DNA from: Gammaproteobacteria bacterium
GTDB lineage: Bacteria; Pseudomonadota; Gammaproteobacteria; Pseudomonadales; PIVM01
Length of the DNA: 37,588 bases
Reading direction: 5' to 3'
Assembly (NCBI GenBank): GCA_003353945.1
Contig: PIVM01000040.1
Location: 1-37,588, forward strand
The notes below the pieces were generated by a model that searched no databases, had not been told where the DNA came from, and saw only the letters and a program-made list of their open reading frames with translations. Of this stretch, positions 36,602 through 37,588 are shown piece after piece. Positions within the stretch are counted from its first letter, which is position 1; each line of letters begins with the position of its first letter. A program made the translations under genes and the position numbers.

Positions 36602-36809
36602 CACCCATCACCTTGCATAACTCCATTTTGTTATCGGCCAAAATCTGGATAACTTTATGAAGCGGACAAACCTTGCGAACGAAAAGACCGCCCCAAAACC
36701 AGCTCATTAAAACGCCTGTTTTGGCAAGCAATAGCAATAAAAGCTACCGCTTAATACAAGAATTCGGTAGCATCCCGCCAACAATAATCCCCTCAGCAAA
36801 ACGGCGCAT
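36602..36809. promoter_or_regulatory. motY-pyrC divergent spacer
   Basis: The 208-nt divergent region should hold promoters for motY and pyrC. One 7-bp inverted repeat is seen (36743-36749 with 36765-36771), 39 nt before the pyrC start; it could fold in the pyrC leader. I see no clean -35/-10 pair. Confidence 0.35.
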
Positions 36810-37588
36810 ATGAATTCACTCACTCTGATTCGACCCGACGATTGGCATATTCACCTTAGAGATCAAGCTGCCCTGCAACGCACCGTCAAAGATGCTGCAC
36901 GCTGCTTTGCCCGAGCTATTGTCATGCCAAACCTGAATCCTCCGGTCAGTACCACCGAATCTGCCCTCGCCTACCGTCAACGCATTCTGGATGCCCGCAA
37001 CACCGTCGCAGCAAACAGCTCTTTCGAACCTTTAATGACACTCTACCTAACCGATAACACGTCGACGGAAGAGATAGTCAGAGCCAAAGCCAGCGGTCAT
37101 ATTCATGCAGCCAAGCTATATCCGGCTGGAGCCACCACTCATTCCGATGCGGGCGTTACCGCAGTGAAAAAGATCTATCCAGTATTGGAAGCGATGCAAA
37201 AAGCCGGTATGCCGCTCTTGGTACACGGCGAAGTCACCGATGACAAAATAGATCTATTTGACCGGGAAAAAGTGTTTCTTGATCAGCAATTACGCCCTAT
37301 CGCTCGTGATTTTCCCGCATTGAAAATCGTGATGGAGCATATCACTACAGGAGATGCTGTGGATTTTATCACTGCCGCATCCAAGTCAATTGCTGCCACC
37401 ATTACCGCCCATCATCTGCTGTACAACCGTAATCACTTATTGGTTGGCGGCATTAAACCACACTATTACTGCCTGCCAGTATTGAAGCGCAATTCACACC
37501 AACAAGCCTTGATTGAGGCTGCTATCAGTGGCAATCCCAAGTTCTTTCTTGGCACCGATTCTGCCCCGCATGCCCGCACAGCGAAAGA
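36810..37588 (+). CDS. pyrC: Dihydroorotase PyrC (partial, runs off the window)
   Basis: The open frame from ATG 36810 continues to the window end (259 codons) without a stop. It is the class II dihydroorotase of pyrimidine synthesis, converting carbamoyl aspartate to dihydroorotate. The metal-binding HIH (13-15) in [11 protein letters not shown], the lysine in [14 protein letters not shown] (carbamylated in the family), LVHGEV, MEHITT and [11 protein letters not shown] are seen, and GTDSAPHA near the cut end carries the catalytic aspartate. It is divergent from motY. Confidence 0.96.
   Translation, partial: MNSLTLIRPDDWHIHLRDQAALQRTVKDAARCFARAIVMPNLNPPVSTTESALAYRQRILDARNTVAANSSFEPLMTLYLTDNTSTEEIVRAKASGHIHAAKLYPAGATTHSDAGVTAVKKIYPVLEAMQKAGMPLLVHGEVTDDKIDLFDREKVFLDQQLRPIARDFPALKIVMEHITTGDAVDFITAASKSIAATITAHHLLYNRNHLLVGGIKPHYYCLPVLKRNSHQQALIEAAISGNPKFFLGTDSAPHARTAK

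Noticed and set aside
1-37588. CRISPR arrays, tRNA genes, rRNA genes and intact insertion sequences
   Set aside because: No regularly spaced repeats, tRNA-like cloverleaf or transposase gene was seen on reading both strands.

Overview
The window looks like chromosomal DNA of a Gram-negative gammaproteobacterium. It carries a complete division and cell wall (dcw) cluster ordered mraZ-rsmH-ftsL-ftsI-murE-murF-mraY-murD-ftsW-murG-murC-ddlB-ftsQ-ftsA-ftsZ-lpxC, followed by an M23 peptidase, secA, argJ and mutT. It also has the pairs coaE-yacG and argG-motY with pyrC, an arrangement I know from Pseudomonas and its relatives. MurE has the meso-diaminopimelate motif DNPR, lpxC shows lipid A synthesis, and motY implies a flagellum with a T-ring. 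Base composition is moderate. I cannot name the genus.

Layout. 1-112: end of the flanking region, no supported gene. 113-381: a compact three-armed inverted-repeat element that looks like a MITE. 440-1269 (+): coaE-yacG. 1287-25150 (-): a long co-directional block, from the upstream end mraZ to lpxC, then an M23 peptidase, secA, argJ and mutT at the downstream end. Most junctions from mraZ to ddlB are overlaps or gaps under 30 nt. A good sigma70-type promoter and a triple GGG(T/C)GA repeat precede mraZ, and a hairpin-plus-T-run terminator follows secA. 25466-25864 (-): rnpB (RNase P RNA) with its own promoter and terminal T-run. 26023-34325: a block that reads as accessory, with a beta-alpha pair of a type II DMSO-reductase-family molybdoenzyme (+), a convergent old-yellow-enzyme/FAD oxidoreductase (-), a DUF481 outer-membrane protein (-) and a CPBP membrane protein (+). 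34374-37588: argG and motY (-) and a truncated pyrC (+).

How the genes work together. MurC-D-E-F, Ddl, MraY and MurG build lipid II. FtsQ, L, A, Z, W and I assemble the divisome and make septal peptidoglycan. MraZ and RsmH control the cluster. LpxC starts lipid A synthesis, and the M23 protein probably remodels the wall. The molybdoenzyme pair has a Tat signal and five predicted Fe-S centres but no adjacent heme-b subunit or TorD-like chaperone, and its beta gene precedes alpha. With the unusual flavoenzyme beside it, it is the best candidate here for an undescribed redox system; the substrate is unknown.

The most unusual details are the cruciform element at 113-381, a long imperfect hairpin just upstream of secA, slippery A-runs at the ftsW/murG junction with the -1 frame open into murG, and a 21-nt tandem repeat expanded inside murC.
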